A stretch of 64,000 nt of DNA, taken from assembly GCA_964019135.1 (NCBI GenBank), contig OZ025264.1:4558827-4622826 (forward strand), written 5' to 3'. Of the stretch, positions 31,690 through 42,617 are shown piece by piece. The notes under the pieces are model-generated. The model was not told the origin of the DNA, searched no databases, and saw only the letters and a program-made list of their open reading frames with translations. This DNA comes from Arenicola marina. Taxonomy: Eukaryota; Annelida; Polychaeta; Arenicolidae. The first letter of the stretch is position 1; every line of letters begins with the position of its first letter. The position numbers were made by a program, and so were the translations under genes.

Positions 31690-33260
31690 GCTATATTGGA
31701 AGTATTGCTGTCCCTTCTTCCAGAGCAACGTGCTTTCTATAGCGAGAAACATATTGGAATATGGAGGGGAAAATACAGTTACATTTACAAAAATATAAAT
31801 ATTCCTTTGCTTTTAGCAGAGCTAAGTCAATAATGCGGTCTTCACCTCTGAACAATACTAATTTTACGTTACAAGTCGGACGTTTTTGAAACATGTTATC
31901 AATCCAGTCTAATACAAGTTCCCAGAAACCTTTAACCGCTTCACATTCAAAATATATATGTAATACTGTGTCGATTTCTTCACAACAAAGGACACATAAA
32001 TCGTTATCTCGTAATCCCCATGCGTATAATTTTTCATTCGTTGCCAAAATACGATGTAAAAGTCTATATTGGAACTCTTGAAGTTTCACATATCTGGTAG
32101 TACGGTACAACCTTGAAAAAGCACAATAAAATTCTTCTTCTGTTTTAAAAAAACCCTTTAAATCAGCTTTCCATCCTTTGAAAGGTGTACTTGGTTTTGT
32201 GGCAATCGTTTCAATCAGACCGTTGTAGACAAATTTACACGTTTTTTGCCTGGGCTCACGTTAGCATTCGCCAATAGCCATTTGGCGAGAAAATTCGGGA
32301 TTTGGCGATAAGAACTTCCTGGACACTCGCCAAAATGGCGAATATAAAATTTTAACTACAAACACATTTTTATTCATGTTTTTTTTCAACAAATGGAAAT
32401 TTGGCTAATTTTGGCTAATGTTTCTCCACGGTTTAAAATATCCTAGCGCGAGCCCAGTTTGCGTTATCTAAATATAGAGCGAATAGTGATGGTTCTTCGT
32501 TTGTTTTCAGAACGGCTTTCCATCTAGGTGGTAAACTTGCTATGATGCCATAATAATGCAGCACATTCAGTTTTAAGTTAAATTTGTTACAGAGAGATTG
32601 ATGAGTCATAAGCTTACCCTCCGTGGTGAACAGATCTTTAACATATACAATTCCTGCTGTAATCCACGATTCGTAACATAATACTTGTTTGCCAGCTTTT
32701 ATATGAGAATTGAACCAAATTATTTCTTCTCCCGGATTTTGAATCTTGGTGTGCTCGCGGAAATGAAATTGACACCACGCTAATATAACTTGTCTCACAA
32801 AAACCAACTTAATTGATCTATAAAATGGTAGGGAAATTAAATCTTTTTCCGATAAATTACACTGCCAAAAAGTAACACCTTATGCACCAAAATAATGGTG
32901 AACAAATACACCACAAGAGTCTATATCAATAAAACGCTTCACCCATGTTGTCTTTAAAGCTTTGTCCTTCGTCTCGATGTTTGGTAAGTTAGCGCCACCG
33001 ACATTCTTACTATTATAAAATACATTTCGCTTTATGTTATCTGGCTTTCCCTCCCATATATACTTAAATAGTTCTAATTGGATCTTAGGGACAATTGATC
33101 ATTCTGGCCTGGGTAATATGGACATGAGGTACACCAGCTGTGACACCGCGAACGTTTTTACAATAATCACTTTTCCAAACAGTGTTAACCTTCGACCTTT
33201 CCACATTTTTAAAATAAATACATTCATAATTTTCTCATATAGTGCAGTTTATATCAGTAT
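31690..33260 (-). mobile_element. LINE remnant (3' part of RT and zf-RVT region)
   Basis: On the minus strand: a C-terminal RT segment (GGANLPNIETKDKALKTTWV near 33000-32890), then a domain with WFNSHIKAGKQVL and LHYYGIIASLP, and last a zf-RVT-type region (KLQEFQYRLLHRILATNEKL, with LCVLCCEEIDTVLHIYFEC). This order is that of L1/Tx1-type non-LTR elements. It is 5'-truncated (no endonuclease or RT catalytic YADD seen), frameshifted in the 32820-32880 and 32110-32240 stretches, and split by a 208-bp insertion. Confidence 0.8.
32250..32457. mobile_element. 208-bp MITE inside the LINE remnant
   Basis: Ends CTGGGCTCACG and CGCGAGCCCAG form an 11-bp inverted repeat with one mismatch; TTTGC flanks both sides. 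The LINE protein alignment resumes directly after it. Confidence 0.65.
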
Positions 33261-33331
33261 ATACCTTGACACCGAGGGCTTGCGGGCTTGCCTGGGGGCA
33301 CTTGCACCAACCCTGTAATATGATAGACCTC

Positions 33332-33721
33332 AGGGCCATAGAGTACCAATCTCGGCCTGCCATCTGAGAGGAGGGATTGTTGATAAAGATTTACGGATTT
33401 CACAAAAATATGATGAAGATGCCACATATTCATGTCCAGGATACATTTATGAAGAGCTAGGCGTAAAGATTGAAGGCCTCAAGTGCTACTCGCGAATTCA
33501 TGAGCCCATAAAACATCTACCGAAACAAACCTTCTAGAATGTTTTTGAAATGGTGGAGAGTGGCAGAAGAGAATCTTTGTGCCTAACTCTTCATAAATGT
33601 AGACATTAATAAGTGACACTGACAGATATGTGGTGTTTTCATCACATTTTTATGAAATTCAGAAATCTGTCACAATCCCCTGCTCTCAGACGGCGGGCCG
33701 TACTCTGGAATCCATGGCCCT
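33332..33721. mobile_element. MITE family with GGCCATGGAGTA ends, copy B
   Basis: Same family as 4051-4478: AGGGCCATAGAGTACCAATC at left and its complement near 33705-33721, with shared body phrases (ATTCATGAGCCCATAAAACA). A shorter, diverged copy. Confidence 0.65.
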
Positions 33722-34280
33722 CTGGTGTGCCCTGCGGCCAGGGGCCATGTGACAGGACTACTGATTGACTATACCTGTAGTTTTAATATACTGATAACAG
33801 TGATATAGACTAGCGGACAGAAACCCACTTAGCTCACTTATCGCGCATATATGATATATTCAGACTCATATATTATCGCCCAACTTCAATAGACAGATAT
33901 ATGATTAACTGTTTATGGGCCCTCATATACGGATATACCCTGCACATACCTTTCAAATAACAAACTAAGATCTGACATTTGTCTCACATAAGGTAATTCA
34001 TTGTTTCATATATGTATTTCACCCCACAAACTTATATGGTCACACTGAGCGAGTATTGAATATTTAGCTTCCGCCATCTTGGAAGATAGCTCTACCACTG
34101 TCCATCGACTCTTTTTCGAGACCCCTTCCACCTACCTGGGCGGAAAAGCTGTAGAGGGCATCTCGAAATAGAAGAGGCAAAACAATCCATATGTACTCTT
34201 CCGGAAGAGCTAGACTTTGAAAAAGACGAATCGGCCTTAAAGATGCCATCTGTGTTAATTTGCGAGAGGCCGCTCACACC
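33722..34280. other. Unassigned interior of the 5.6-kb element
   Basis: AT-rich sequence, no coding potential recognised. Confidence 0.35.
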
Positions 34281-34614
34281 AACAACACCGGTCAAAACAA
34301 GCACGCCGGAAGTTGATTACAAAAAACGAAGCTACTACGCATGCTCCGAGGTAATTCCAGCACGGTACAATCTCAGACCGTGACACCGGCAGATCCAGGG
34401 AGGCAGCGGGACACGCCGGACGCATAGGACGCGTGATCCGTGGATCGGATTATAACGCAGAACAGCCCGAAAGTAAGTGCAGACTTCACCAGTGTTCAAC
34501 AACTGGTGAAGTCGAGCCACGGGGTCCGGGAATACCCAGGCCCTATACTAGCTGGTTTTAACCTGTTCCTGCAGTTAATCAGCTGTATTTTGACTGGTCT
34601 ATATGTATAATCAT

Positions 34615-35390
34615 TGTAGCAGTGCTGTGGGCCAGGTGTTAATAAGGCCGAAGACAGATTGTCTCAAAATAGCGTTTATTCAACACAGCCTCGGGGCTGG
34701 GGCTGGACAGGTGGCGAGCGCTAAATATACACCTGTAACGAATTAATTAGATTATAGTGACGTGACATATAACAATACAATTAATAATAGTAGTCGTTTC
34801 TCGATGGCTGATTACTAATAAAATATGAGAAACATCAGACAGCTTAAATATAACAATTCACACATTCTCACACCTGATTCAAATCATACATCATGCCCTA
34901 TCTTAGTTAGGACATTCAGTATCTAGAAAATATTGCAGATTAAGCAGATTAATTAAAAGCGTGGCTCCGTTAACTTCAGTCAACTTTAATACACAATCCA
35001 CACATTCTAACACTCGATTCGCATTATATATCATGTGATCTCTCAGTTATAATTGGGACATTTAGTACGTAAGACAATATTAATGATTCAAACAGATCAT
35101 ACATAAAAGTATACCTGTGGCTTGATTAAGTTGCCGTCTCAGTAAACCACCAAGATTTGTATAACAGCGTCAGAGCTGTCTACTAATGCTACCTCGTTGG
35201 CAGCAAACAAAGGAATGACGAAATGAGTAATTGCGCGCCAACCGATGGGCATGCGCGATAGTACATACATGGTAAACCTACCGACAGGCGTCGCCACCGT
35301 GAATATAACATTCTCCCGCCACAGGTAACTTGGCATTACAATATAAATATAATACTTAACGTTTATGGTCAAACAGTTAACCCGTCCACA
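34615..35390. mobile_element. 776-bp solo-LTR-like element in the 5' LTR
   Basis: Starts TGTAGCAGTGCTGTGG and ends CCGTCCACA, with TCAT on both sides (34611-34614, 35391-35394); the uninterrupted 3' LTR has one TCAT. TG...CA ends, a 4-bp duplication and no coding content fit a solo LTR of an unrelated LTR element. Its 5' TGTAGCAGTG matches the TRIM-like element at 6796, but the rest does not. Confidence 0.7.
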
Positions 35391-35557
35391 TCATGTATTG
35401 TAACCGGTTAGATACCTCGTGTATAGAATAAACCCAATCGAACTGGTATCCCCGTTGTTGTTGCCTCTGTGTCCCCCACGCCACCGATCGAGTGATTACC
35501 TGGGAAGCAACGAGAAGTACGATAGTATTTTCTCTTGTGTACTAGAGAAATACCACA

Positions 35558-35582
35558 GATTTGGTGTCCGTGACCACGATCG
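35558..35582 (+). other. Primer binding site of Gypsy fossil
   Basis: Three or four bases after the 5' LTR: TGGTGTCCGTGACCACG. It begins with TGG as expected for pairing with a tRNA CCA end; I cannot name the tRNA. Confidence 0.55.
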
Positions 35583-35606
35583 GGTTCACCGCGTGGGTGG
35601 GACTCG

Positions 35607-37376
35607 ATGGAGGCAAGCCGGGGAAGCGGGTTGTTGGGAGCGAGCCCAGATCTGACCCTAGAGCAGCATAGTCTGCTCGGGGAGGATTATGGGTGGTGGA
35701 AGGGGTTGACGGGGGATCTCCTTCGTCAAAATCAGTCGCCAGCCAGGGCTGAATCAGCCCAGACGGCAGTAAAAAATCCGGGGGAAGGGAAAGTTAATGA
35801 AAAAAAAATGGCGTCCTTCTTCCCCAAAAACCAGCCGGAGCTCCCTGATTGGTGGGTGAGCTCACTTGACACCACAGGGCGATATGATTCGTCCACAGCC
35901 GCCGGGCCAAGGGAGTCAGGTGAGGTGGGCCGAGCAGGCGTAAGGTTGGACTCAGCCCAAGGCCTGCAGGCACACCTCGCTGGCGGCTGGGCTGGCAGTG
36001 CACCTGAGTGGGGTGACGCGTCATCCAAGATGGCCGCGCCCATAGGAGGTAAACAAACTGAGAACTCAGTGCGTTTTGCCGATGTTTCTTCAGAGAAGGA
36101 ACAAGTCTTTGGTCGAATTAGACCGGGATTAGATGGGGAGAGTCAGTACGGGCGGGCTAGTGGTCAAGGCAGAGGCCTATACGACCCAGAGCAGCTTGAA
36201 AGGGGAAGCAGGGGGGTGACAGGTGACGCAGGGCTGGCCTCTCCTGACAGATATGTCAGGAGATGGACGCCCAGCGACTTCGTGGTGACTGACCACTCAA
36301 CCCCTAGATACCCATCCACCCCGACAGGTACGACGCATGTCGACAGCAGATACCTGTGCGAGGATAGGCCTTATGCAGAGGCGAGAGATAGTCCCTTAAG
36401 AGGTGATCCCTATGGCATAAGCCAGCCCAGTTGGGCTATGCCGAGGTCAGACTATGGGAGGGATGGAGGGATGTATGTGCCCTCTCCCTACCATCAAGTA
36501 ACCTCAGGGACAGAGCCTACACCCCAGACCCCAATATCGTCAGCCGCATTGAAAAATCGGCTGTGGCGGGCAGGGCTAGAGAAGTGTCCACGGATCCCGA
36601 CCTTTGCAGGCAAGGCTGACGAGGGGGGTGTGCGGGATTTCCTACACAGGTTTGAAACGATTGGTAACCTGTGTGGGTGGACTGGTGAGCAAAGTGCCAT
36701 TAACCTTGAAATGGCCTTGCAAGGTGAGGCGCATCGGTTGGTAGTCATGGGCGCATCTAGCCGGGATTACGCAACCCTGCGGGCCAGAACTCGGAGACAG
36801 GGGGAATCGCTGCGCGCATATGCACGCGCCCTAAGTGACTTGGTCCGGCAGGTATATCCTGGGACCGATGAAACATGTCGAGTTATGAATGTCCGAGAGC
36901 AGTTCATCAATGGCTTGGCGGATGAAAGTACCAAACGAGCGTGTTACTTAGTGGGTGACGTGTCTTTGGGGAAATTAGTAGAGATTGCCGAGCGGAGCGA
37001 GGAGTACTCTAACCCTGACCCCGGTCGGAGTAAGCCACAGGTGCGTCGGGTGGAGACCGCTCCTGCTTGTGCAGTGTCAGCTGAGGACGAGGGGGCTGAC
37101 CGCAGCATGGACGCATTGGTAGCTCGTGTCGTTGAAGCCCTTAAGTGCGATAACACCCAATCGGGTAAAACCGAAAGGGGGGGTCGCTCGAGAGGGAATG
37201 GTAATGGACAGGGCACTCGCAGTGGCAGGCCAGATTGGCTAGCCTCCATACAATGTTACAATTGTGCAGAGTATGGACACATGGCTCGGGAATGCTCGCA
37301 ACCTCGTAGAGCGGGTCAATCGACCCGGGGAGGTAGAGGTAGGGGTGGCAGGGGAAGATATTCCCCAAACGAATAG
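35607..37376 (+). CDS. gag: Gypsy gag, unit 1 (fossil)
   Basis: About 589 residues. The N-terminal half is Gly/Ser/Pro-rich and low in structure; the middle has a capsid-like helical region; the C-terminus has one zinc knuckle (CYNCAEYGHMAREC) and an Arg/Gly tail. It is followed within 20 bp by pol in another frame. Part of a fossil provirus. Confidence 0.85.
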   Translation: MEASRGSGLLGASPDLTLEQHSLLGEDYGWWKGLTGDLLRQNQSPARAESAQTAVKNPGEGKVNEKKMASFFPKNQPELPDWWVSSLDTTGRYDSSTAAGPRESGEVGRAGVRLDSAQGLQAHLAGGWAGSAPEWGDASSKMAAPIGGKQTENSVRFADVSSEKEQVFGRIRPGLDGESQYGRASGQGRGLYDPEQLERGSRGVTGDAGLASPDRYVRRWTPSDFVVTDHSTPRYPSTPTGTTHVDSRYLCEDRPYAEARDSPLRGDPYGISQPSWAMPRSDYGRDGGMYVPSPYHQVTSGTEPTPQTPISSAALKNRLWRAGLEKCPRIPTFAGKADEGGVRDFLHRFETIGNLCGWTGEQSAINLEMALQGEAHRLVVMGASSRDYATLRARTRRQGESLRAYARALSDLVRQVYPGTDETCRVMNVREQFINGLADESTKRACYLVGDVSLGKLVEIAERSEEYSNPDPGRSKPQVRRVETAPACAVSAEDEGADRSMDALVARVVEALKCDNTQSGKTERGGRSRGNGNGQGTRSGRPDWLASIQCYNCAEYGHMARECSQPRRAGQSTRGGRGRGGRGRYSPNE

Positions 37377-37393
37377 GGGCTAGTGAATATCCG

Positions 37394-40300
37394 GTGGTAG
37401 CTAGCCCGCTTCACCACCCTGAGAGAGAAGGGAGACCGGGGGGCGAGGAAACTCAGCCCAAATCTGTCAAATCAGATAACGACGCAGATGGTCAGATCAC
37501 ACCCCGTGTTTATAGGGTGAAACCAGCGAGGGGTTGGATCATACATGCCCAGCTGCATGGTGTAGATTGCCCGTTGTTGGTGGATACTGGCGTATCTGTG
37601 TCTATCATTGACCATCAGACCTACATGTCAATCCCGACCAGCCACCGGCCCCCATTACAAGCAGCGCAGCTGCCGCTGACCACTGCTGATGGGGAGCAGA
37701 TGAAGCTGGAAGGAGAGACGTGTGTGGAGATCATGCTGGATGGCATGTGCCTGTCACAAGAGGTCGTAGTGGCAAAGTTACAGGATCGTGGGGGGATATT
37801 GGGACTGGATTTCCTTCAGGAGCATGGGTGTGAAATGTCACTGCGTGATGGCCTCCCCAGAATAGGTAAATCGACCTTTGCACTGGGGCGTGAAGGCAAG
37901 CAGGACAGAGTAGCCCGTGTTCGCCTGACGGAATCAGTAGCAGTTCTCCCCGGTACTGAGGTGGTGGTTACAGGAAGAGCGGAGAATAAGCTCCCGGATG
38001 CTCATGGGGGCAATGCCCTGTTGACTCCTGTCCGTAGTGTGGGCAATAGCACTGGTGTGGTGGTCGCCTCGGCTCTTGTGGCGCCTGGAACGAAGCACTT
38101 CCCGGTCGTTTTGCTAAACGCATCGGATGAGACTGTGTACTTACGTAAGGGCGGCACTGTTGGGATCCTTGAGGCCCTACCCAATCACACCGTGTTAGAA
38201 GTACCAGACGAGAACACGGAGGTCAGCCAGCAACAACCGGTGACCAAACCATCTCACGTGCCTGGGGCCCTGCCACAAGCTCTCGAGCAGCTGTGTGATA
38301 ATCTTTCACCCGAGCTGACATTGCCACAGCGACAGACGGTGCAGGCAGTAGTCCGTGAATACGCTGACGTACTTGCAGAGAGCACGGAGGAGCTCGGAAG
38401 GACAGGTCTAGTGAAGCACCGAATTGACACTGGGGGCGCGTACCCCATACGTCAACGAGCTCGCCACCTCCCGGTAGCGCAACAGGCCGTGGAGTCTGCC
38501 GAAATAGAGTCCATGTTGGAGCGAGGGGTCATCGAACCTAGCACCAGTTCATGGAGCAGTCCGGTAGTGTTGGTGAAGAAGAAGGATGGGAGTACCCGGT
38601 TCTGTGTAGACTATCGTAAGCTTAACGATGTCACACGCAAGGACGCGTACCCCCTACCCTTAATCTCTGACACGCTGGATGCCTTGACTGGGGCTCAGTG
38701 GTTTTGTACCCTCGACCTGGCCTCTGGCTACTGGCAAGTAGAGATGGACGAGCGTGATAAGGAGAAGACCGCCTTCATCACCCGTCAAGGTCTCTTCCAG
38801 TGGAAGGTGATGAGCTTCGGGCTGTGCAACGCGCCAGCCACTTTTGGGAGGCTGATGGAGCTAGTTCTCCGTGGTCTCTGCTGGCGTAGTTGCCTGGTGT
38901 ATCTCGATGACGTCATCGTCTTCGGGAAGACCTTTGAGGAGACGTTGAGCCGTCTCACCATCGTGTGGGACAGATTCAGAGAGGCAGGCCTGAGGATGAA
39001 AGCCTCGAAATGTCGACTCTTCCAGACCGAGGTGCTGTACCTAGGTCACGTGGTTTCGCGTCACGGCATCTCGACGGACCCTGCGAAGGTGTCTGCGGTG
39101 CGTGATTGGCCAACACCCGCGACCGTCAAAGAGGTGCGGAGTTTTCTGGGACTGGCCTCATACTACCGGCGATTCATACCTGGGTTCGCTCAGGTCGCTG
39201 GCCCTATGGCGGCAATGACCCGGAAGAACGTGCCCTTTGTCTGGGATGACGACAAGGAGAGGGCCTTTAGAGCCCTTCAGACAGCCCTCTGTGAAGGTCC
39301 GATCCTCGGGTATCCCACGAGAGAAGACCGGTTCGTGCTGTACAGCGATGCGAGCGGCGATGCCATGGGCTGTGTGCTGGCTCAGCAGCAGGAGGGTGGT
39401 GAAAAGGTCATCGCGTATGCGTCCAAGACCTTCAGTCGCACTCAGCGGCGCTACTGCACCACTCACCGAGAGCTGCTGGCCGTGGTGACGTTTGTGAAGC
39501 AATTCCGTCACTACCTGTGGGGTCGACCGTTCCCCGTTGTGACAGACCATGCGTCACTCACATGGCTCTTGAACTTCCGGGAGGCGGAAAACATGGTTGC
39601 TCGTTGGTTGGCTACGTTGGGCACTTACGATTTCAAAGTGATCCACAGGCCCGGCTCGAAGATCGGCCATGCCGATGCCCTCTCCCGGAAGGTGACGCGT
39701 CCCTGCAAGCGCATGGAGTGTGAAGACTGCCTGCCGCTCAGGGAGCGCGTGGAGAGGAAGGAAGACGAGGAGGCCCCAGGGCTAGTCCAGGGGTCGCAGG
39801 CTGTCCTCACTGGATCAGTGGAAGGACAGTCTGACGAGGTGAAGGCGATAGCCTTAACAGCCTTAACAGCTCCGGTACTGGTCGGTGACCCTGTTGTCGC
39901 TGGTGATACTGACGGTAAGCAGACGGAAGGGAAGGTGGCTACCGCCATGGTGCGTGAGCTGCGATGGGTCCCGGATGTGGCATTGACGGATATCCGTCGC
40001 TGGCAGAGCGAGGATGAGAGCATAGAGTGTATGCTCAGCCACTTAAAGACTCGGGTCCATAAACCCCCGTTTGCCGAGGTCAGGAGCCAGAGTGAGGTGA
40101 CGAAGTGCCTCTGGCAGCAGTGGGACAACCTGGTCATGGAGGATGACATCCTGTACCGGAAGAAGAAAGCCAGCTGTGACACTGGGGTGGTGCAACAGTT
40201 GGTAGTGCCGCCGCCACTGCGCAAACGATTGTTTGATGCAGTGCATCGTGACCGACTGGGAGGTCACATGGGTCACTCCAAGTCCTTGGCGTCCCTGAAG

Positions 40301-41554
40301 CGGAGCTACTATTGGCCAAGAATGTCTGCTGATGTAAGTCGGTGGCTGACGTTGTGCAGGGATTGCGGGCAGAGGAAGCCTGCGTCCGCTCCACATCGAG
40401 CCCTGCTAACGCAGATGCCAGTGGGAGAACCGTGGGAGCGTATAACCATGGATCTGGTTGGCCCGATGCCGGAGTCTGGGGGTGGCCGGAAGTACGTGCT
40501 GGTGGTGGAGGACTACTTCACCAAGTGGGTGGAGGGCTTCGCGATAGCGAACAAGGAAGCTCAGACTGTGGCGGACAAACTGGTGACCGAAGTGTTCTGC
40601 CGGTTTGGCTGCCCGAGGCAGTTGCACTCGGATAGGGGGAGAGAATTTGACAACCAACTCCTGCAGGAGGTGTGTCGGCTGATGCGGATTGAGAGGACAC
40701 TCACAACCCCGTATCGGCCTCAGTCGGACGGCTTGGTTGAAAATTTCAACAGAGTCCTCCAAGACATGATCTTCACGTATGCACGATTGCATCCGCAGGA
40801 TTGGGAAGATCACCTCCCGTACGCCTTGTGTGCTTATCGGTCGTCCGAGCATCGGAGCACGAAGGTCTCCCCTTACCGACTGCTATTCGGTCGTGAGATA
40901 ACCCTCCCACTCGACCTCCAGATTGAAGGTCCCCCACGCGAGCGCGCTCCCGCATGCGTGACCGCCTACGGAGCGTGGTTGCGTGATGCGATGGAGATTG
41001 GCCACCGCATTGCCCGTCGGGAGAGCTGCAAGGCAGCGGTCCGGCAGAAGACCGGCTACGACATGAGGGCAACCCCAGTGAACTTCCCGGTAGGAAGTTG
41101 GGTGTGGCGCTACTGTACAGCCACAGCCAGAATCAAGGGGGGGATCCGCTGGGCAGGCCCATTCCTAGTGGTGAGGAGACCATCGGCCGTCAATGTGTCC
41201 ATCCAGCGCTCCGCTGTCGACAGGACCATTGTGGAGCACGTGGACCACCTGAAGGAGTATGTGGAGGACCCGGACGATCCTTTGGTTAGTTGGTTGACAC
41301 CACCTGCGATGCAGGAGCCGGCTGCGCAGGAGGGCGAGGCCACTGAGACCCCCGCAGCCGCCGAGGCACCAGGGTTGCCCCCGGACGGTAGTGACGAGGA
41401 GGGGGTAGACGAGAGACCTGACCAAACGTCCCACCAGTCAGATGCTTCCAACGTACCGGAAGTACTGGTGGGGACGCCCAACACGGAAGAGAGCGCCCCA
41501 AGTCCACGCCGTGGCCAGCGAGTAAGGCGGCCACCAGTGAGGCTGGATTGGTAA
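37394..41554 (+). CDS. pol: Gypsy pol, unit 1 (fossil)
   Basis: Long open region of about 1386 residues. In order: aspartic protease (LLVDTG near residue 64), reverse transcriptase (YLDDVIVFG near 500), RNase H (YSDASGDAMG near 650), integrase HHCC zinc finger (HRDRLGGHMGH ... CRDCG near 950), and integrase core (MDLVGP near 1020, HSDRGREFD near 1077, ENFNRV near 1115; D,D-35-E spacing). An acidic/proline-rich tail follows. Integrase lies after RNase H, so this is Gypsy, not Copia or the Gmr1 arrangement. Confidence 0.93.
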   Translation: MVASPLHHPEREGRPGGEETQPKSVKSDNDADGQITPRVYRVKPARGWIIHAQLHGVDCPLLVDTGVSVSIIDHQTYMSIPTSHRPPLQAAQLPLTTADGEQMKLEGETCVEIMLDGMCLSQEVVVAKLQDRGGILGLDFLQEHGCEMSLRDGLPRIGKSTFALGREGKQDRVARVRLTESVAVLPGTEVVVTGRAENKLPDAHGGNALLTPVRSVGNSTGVVVASALVAPGTKHFPVVLLNASDETVYLRKGGTVGILEALPNHTVLEVPDENTEVSQQQPVTKPSHVPGALPQALEQLCDNLSPELTLPQRQTVQAVVREYADVLAESTEELGRTGLVKHRIDTGGAYPIRQRARHLPVAQQAVESAEIESMLERGVIEPSTSSWSSPVVLVKKKDGSTRFCVDYRKLNDVTRKDAYPLPLISDTLDALTGAQWFCTLDLASGYWQVEMDERDKEKTAFITRQGLFQWKVMSFGLCNAPATFGRLMELVLRGLCWRSCLVYLDDVIVFGKTFEETLSRLTIVWDRFREAGLRMKASKCRLFQTEVLYLGHVVSRHGISTDPAKVSAVRDWPTPATVKEVRSFLGLASYYRRFIPGFAQVAGPMAAMTRKNVPFVWDDDKERAFRALQTALCEGPILGYPTREDRFVLYSDASGDAMGCVLAQQQEGGEKVIAYASKTFSRTQRRYCTTHRELLAVVTFVKQFRHYLWGRPFPVVTDHASLTWLLNFREAENMVARWLATLGTYDFKVIHRPGSKIGHADALSRKVTRPCKRMECEDCLPLRERVERKEDEEAPGLVQGSQAVLTGSVEGQSDEVKAIALTALTAPVLVGDPVVAGDTDGKQTEGKVATAMVRELRWVPDVALTDIRRWQSEDESIECMLSHLKTRVHKPPFAEVRSQSEVTKCLWQQWDNLVMEDDILYRKKKASCDTGVVQQLVVPPPLRKRLFDAVHRDRLGGHMGHSKSLASLKRSYYWPRMSADVSRWLTLCRDCGQRKPASAPHRALLTQMPVGEPWERITMDLVGPMPESGGGRKYVLVVEDYFTKWVEGFAIANKEAQTVADKLVTEVFCRFGCPRQLHSDRGREFDNQLLQEVCRLMRIERTLTTPYRPQSDGLVENFNRVLQDMIFTYARLHPQDWEDHLPYALCAYRSSEHRSTKVSPYRLLFGREITLPLDLQIEGPPRERAPACVTAYGAWLRDAMEIGHRIARRESCKAAVRQKTGYDMRATPVNFPVGSWVWRYCTATARIKGGIRWAGPFLVVRRPSAVNVSIQRSAVDRTIVEHVDHLKEYVEDPDDPLVSWLTPPAMQEPAAQEGEATETPAAAEAPGLPPDGSDEEGVDERPDQTSHQSDASNVPEVLVGTPNTEESAPSPRRGQRVRRPPVRLDW

Positions 41555-42617
41555 GTGACCCAGTTGACACAGCGATATGGCAGAAGCCATCGAGCGGCCA
41601 TGGAAGGAGTCAGCGCTGCTGTGGGAAAGGTGTGAGGTTGGTAGGCCCAGCCGGCCGATTGGCCGGAGTCGCCACTCTGGCTGGTCGTGCTGGGGAGACT
41701 GTAGGATGGACCTGATGCCCTACAGTAAGCTGGTCCGAGGTGGCAGTGAACTAGGCAGCGGTGTCTCAGAAGCAACGGGTGATACATCGTCCGTGCAGAT
41801 CCCTGTTCCGCAGCCGGACGCAGGGTGGTGTCACTCCCCGCTTGTGAGGAAGAGAGCTCATCACGCTGTAGCTGGACGGCCTCAGCTCTCCTGGCGAGGA
41901 GGGTTGTTGCCCCCAGCACGGTAGTATGATGAGTAGTAGCCGTCTGCTGATGTTCATTGCCACGCCAGCCCGTTAATCACACAAGTACCAGCAGTCAGCT
42001 CAGAGGAGGGCTCTGGGCCGTAGGCTCGATCGGGGCCGTAGCGTGTGTCCTGGGTGCAATGGCGTAAAAAGTGTTGTGGACAATATCAGGGTGGTCTAAG
42101 TAGTGAAGGTGTCTCTATTTGCTGTCCGATGGACAACGCAAACAGGCCAATATGATGGTATCTGAAGTCCCGCAGCCCCGTCGCGAATGCTCGCGGCGGC
42201 GGTATCGGGCGTCTCTCTTTCCTCGTTGCAGGTCAAGCCGCCGGGCCGCCGGAAGACGTCGCGGTAGCGTGGGCCGCGGCGGGAGGTGCAGGCGACCTAC
42301 CCGGAGCCTTCTCGCGATAGCAGGGAGTCAGAGACGGGGCGGTCGTCCCGGAGCCTCCTGCTACCCCACTCGCTGCCGCCAGACTTCGAGCGGCCGAGAA
42401 GCGAGCGGCGCCGATGGCGTCAGAGAGCTCCTGGACATCGTCAGAGAGACACCTTCCCGGTGCCGCGTTGGACCATAGACGGCGGATTGCTGAACAATGA
42501 CGCGTTCGACCGGCTGGAGACGGAATACTCGATGATGCGCCGCCTCTGGGACTGTGTCGTCGGCATGCGGCGTACCGACTCATAGTCGGGACGCCGGCCC
42601 GGGAGGTGCCACCCCTG
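41555..42617 (+). other. 3' untranslated interior, unit 1
   Basis: No env or other recognised protein. The unit ends abruptly in the same sequence that in unit 2 continues for another 350 bp to the polypurine tract. Confidence 0.6.

Larger units (their letters stand above)
28753..34385 (-). mobile_element. CCGG-targeted TG...CA DNA element, 5.6-kb copy
   Basis: Inserted in the 5' LTR: CCGG flanks at 28749-28752 and 34386-34389, single CCGG in the uninterrupted 3' LTR (50896-50899). Ends are inverted repeats starting TGTCACGGTCTGA. The right 100 bp match the left end of the element at 6576 in reverse, and the left end with its 105-bp array matches that element's right half. It carries a SINE, a LINE remnant, MITE copy B and a 208-bp MITE, but no transposase of its own, so it is non-autonomous. 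Confidence 0.85.
28573..35557 (+). repeat. 5' LTR of Gypsy fossil, interrupted by two elements
   Basis: LTR sequence is found at 28573-28752, 34386-34614 and 35391-35557. The gaps are the CCGG-targeted element and the 776-bp LTR-like element. Compared with the intact 3' LTR, the pieces are collinear with small target duplications at each insertion. Confidence 0.9.

Noticed and set aside
39158-41919. Reverse-strand frames over pol, including one of 269 residues
   Set aside because: Shadows of the GC-rich Gypsy pol frame; no recognisable protein.
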